From contig CAMDMH010000020.1 in NCBI GenBank assembly GCA_945901835.1, positions 1 through 13,749 of the forward strand: DNA of 13,749 nt, written 5' to 3'. The notes beneath the pieces are model-generated. The model was not told where the DNA came from. It saw only the letters and a list, made by a program, of their open reading frames with translations, and ran no database searches. A program made the translations under genes and the position numbers. Below, one piece after another: positions 13,690 to 13,749 of this stretch. The stretch's first letter is position 1; every line of letters begins with the position of its first letter. Source of the stretch: Devosia equisanguinis (GTDB taxonomy: Bacteria; Pseudomonadota; Alphaproteobacteria; Rhizobiales; Hyphomicrobiaceae).

Positions 13690-13716
13690 ACCAGGGCAAT
13701 TCAATTCACGTAGGTC

Positions 13717-13739
13717 ATCCCGGTGCTCGTCACCGGGAT
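13717..13739. repeat. Second type of palindromic intergenic element
   Basis: Perfect 9-base arms ATCCCGGTG (13717-13725) and CACCGGGAT (13731-13739) around CTCGT, the same loop as in the other hairpin family. The element runs to the end of the window. Short palindromes of this style are commonly scattered between genes in Bradyrhizobium-like genomes; only one copy is visible here. Confidence 0.6.
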
Positions 13740-13749
13740 CCAGGGTGCA

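Noticed and set aside
1..13749. CRISPR array, tRNA, rRNA, transposase or prophage genes
   Set aside because: I looked for regularly spaced repeats, cloverleaf-like stretches and typical mobile-element proteins on both strands and saw none; the only repeats are the hairpins and the 25-base duplication reported.

Overview
The window is GC-rich (roughly 60-65% by eye), with short intergenic gaps, short tight gene groups and a strong C/G third-position bias. Tripartite-tricarboxylate (Bug) solute receptors, polyhydroxybutyrate metabolism, two ETF-beta lysine-methyltransferase-like proteins and GC-rich palindromic intergenic repeats point to an alphaproteobacterium, probably of the Hyphomicrobiales/Bradyrhizobium kind. 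That placement is inference; there is no rRNA or other phylogenetic marker here.

Layout. (1) 17-1405 (-): intracellular poly(3-hydroxybutyrate) depolymerase, with overlapping palindromes upstream. (2) 1698-2792 (+): FMN-dependent alpha-hydroxy-acid oxidase/dehydrogenase with a TTG start, convergent across a GC-rich hairpin with (3) 4926-2840 (-): two periplasmic Bug-type receptors in one operon, without membrane subunits. (4) Divergent from these, 5098-7293 (+): a small LigA-like subunit, a LigB-like class III extradiol dioxygenase and an Ldh-family NAD(P)-dependent 2-hydroxyacid dehydrogenase. Regions 3 and 4 look like an uptake-plus-oxidation locus for an aromatic or carboxylic acid. (5) 7320-8080: a type II toxin-antitoxin cassette with a clear sigma70-like promoter and palindromic operator, a toxin gene broken by an in-frame TAG, and an intact HTH antitoxin. 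(6) 8082-9133: an EVE-domain protein overlapping by ATGA an unrecognised 193-aa protein. (7) 9149-10580: two tandem paralogous class I methyltransferases of the ETF-beta lysine methyltransferase type. (8) 10647-11511: a DUF1761 membrane protein and a VOC-fold protein. (9) 11691-13643: acetyl-CoA synthetase.

The most informative observations are in region 5. The toxin has one premature amber codon exactly where relatives have Gln, while promoter, operator and antitoxin look intact. The first 25 bases of the EVE gene also occur, at 22 of 25 identical positions, just upstream of the cassette and directly after the dehydrogenase stop. This looks like a scar of cassette insertion at the start of the EVE gene. 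A second theme is a GC-rich hairpin present three times, always between genes. I see no CRISPR array, tRNA, rRNA, transposase or phage structural gene.

Functional links: PHB depolymerase and acetyl-CoA synthetase both feed acetyl-CoA metabolism, though they lie 10 kb apart. The LigAB-like proteins, Ldh and Bug receptors probably form a small catabolic unit. No gene of the window is an obvious regulator of that unit.
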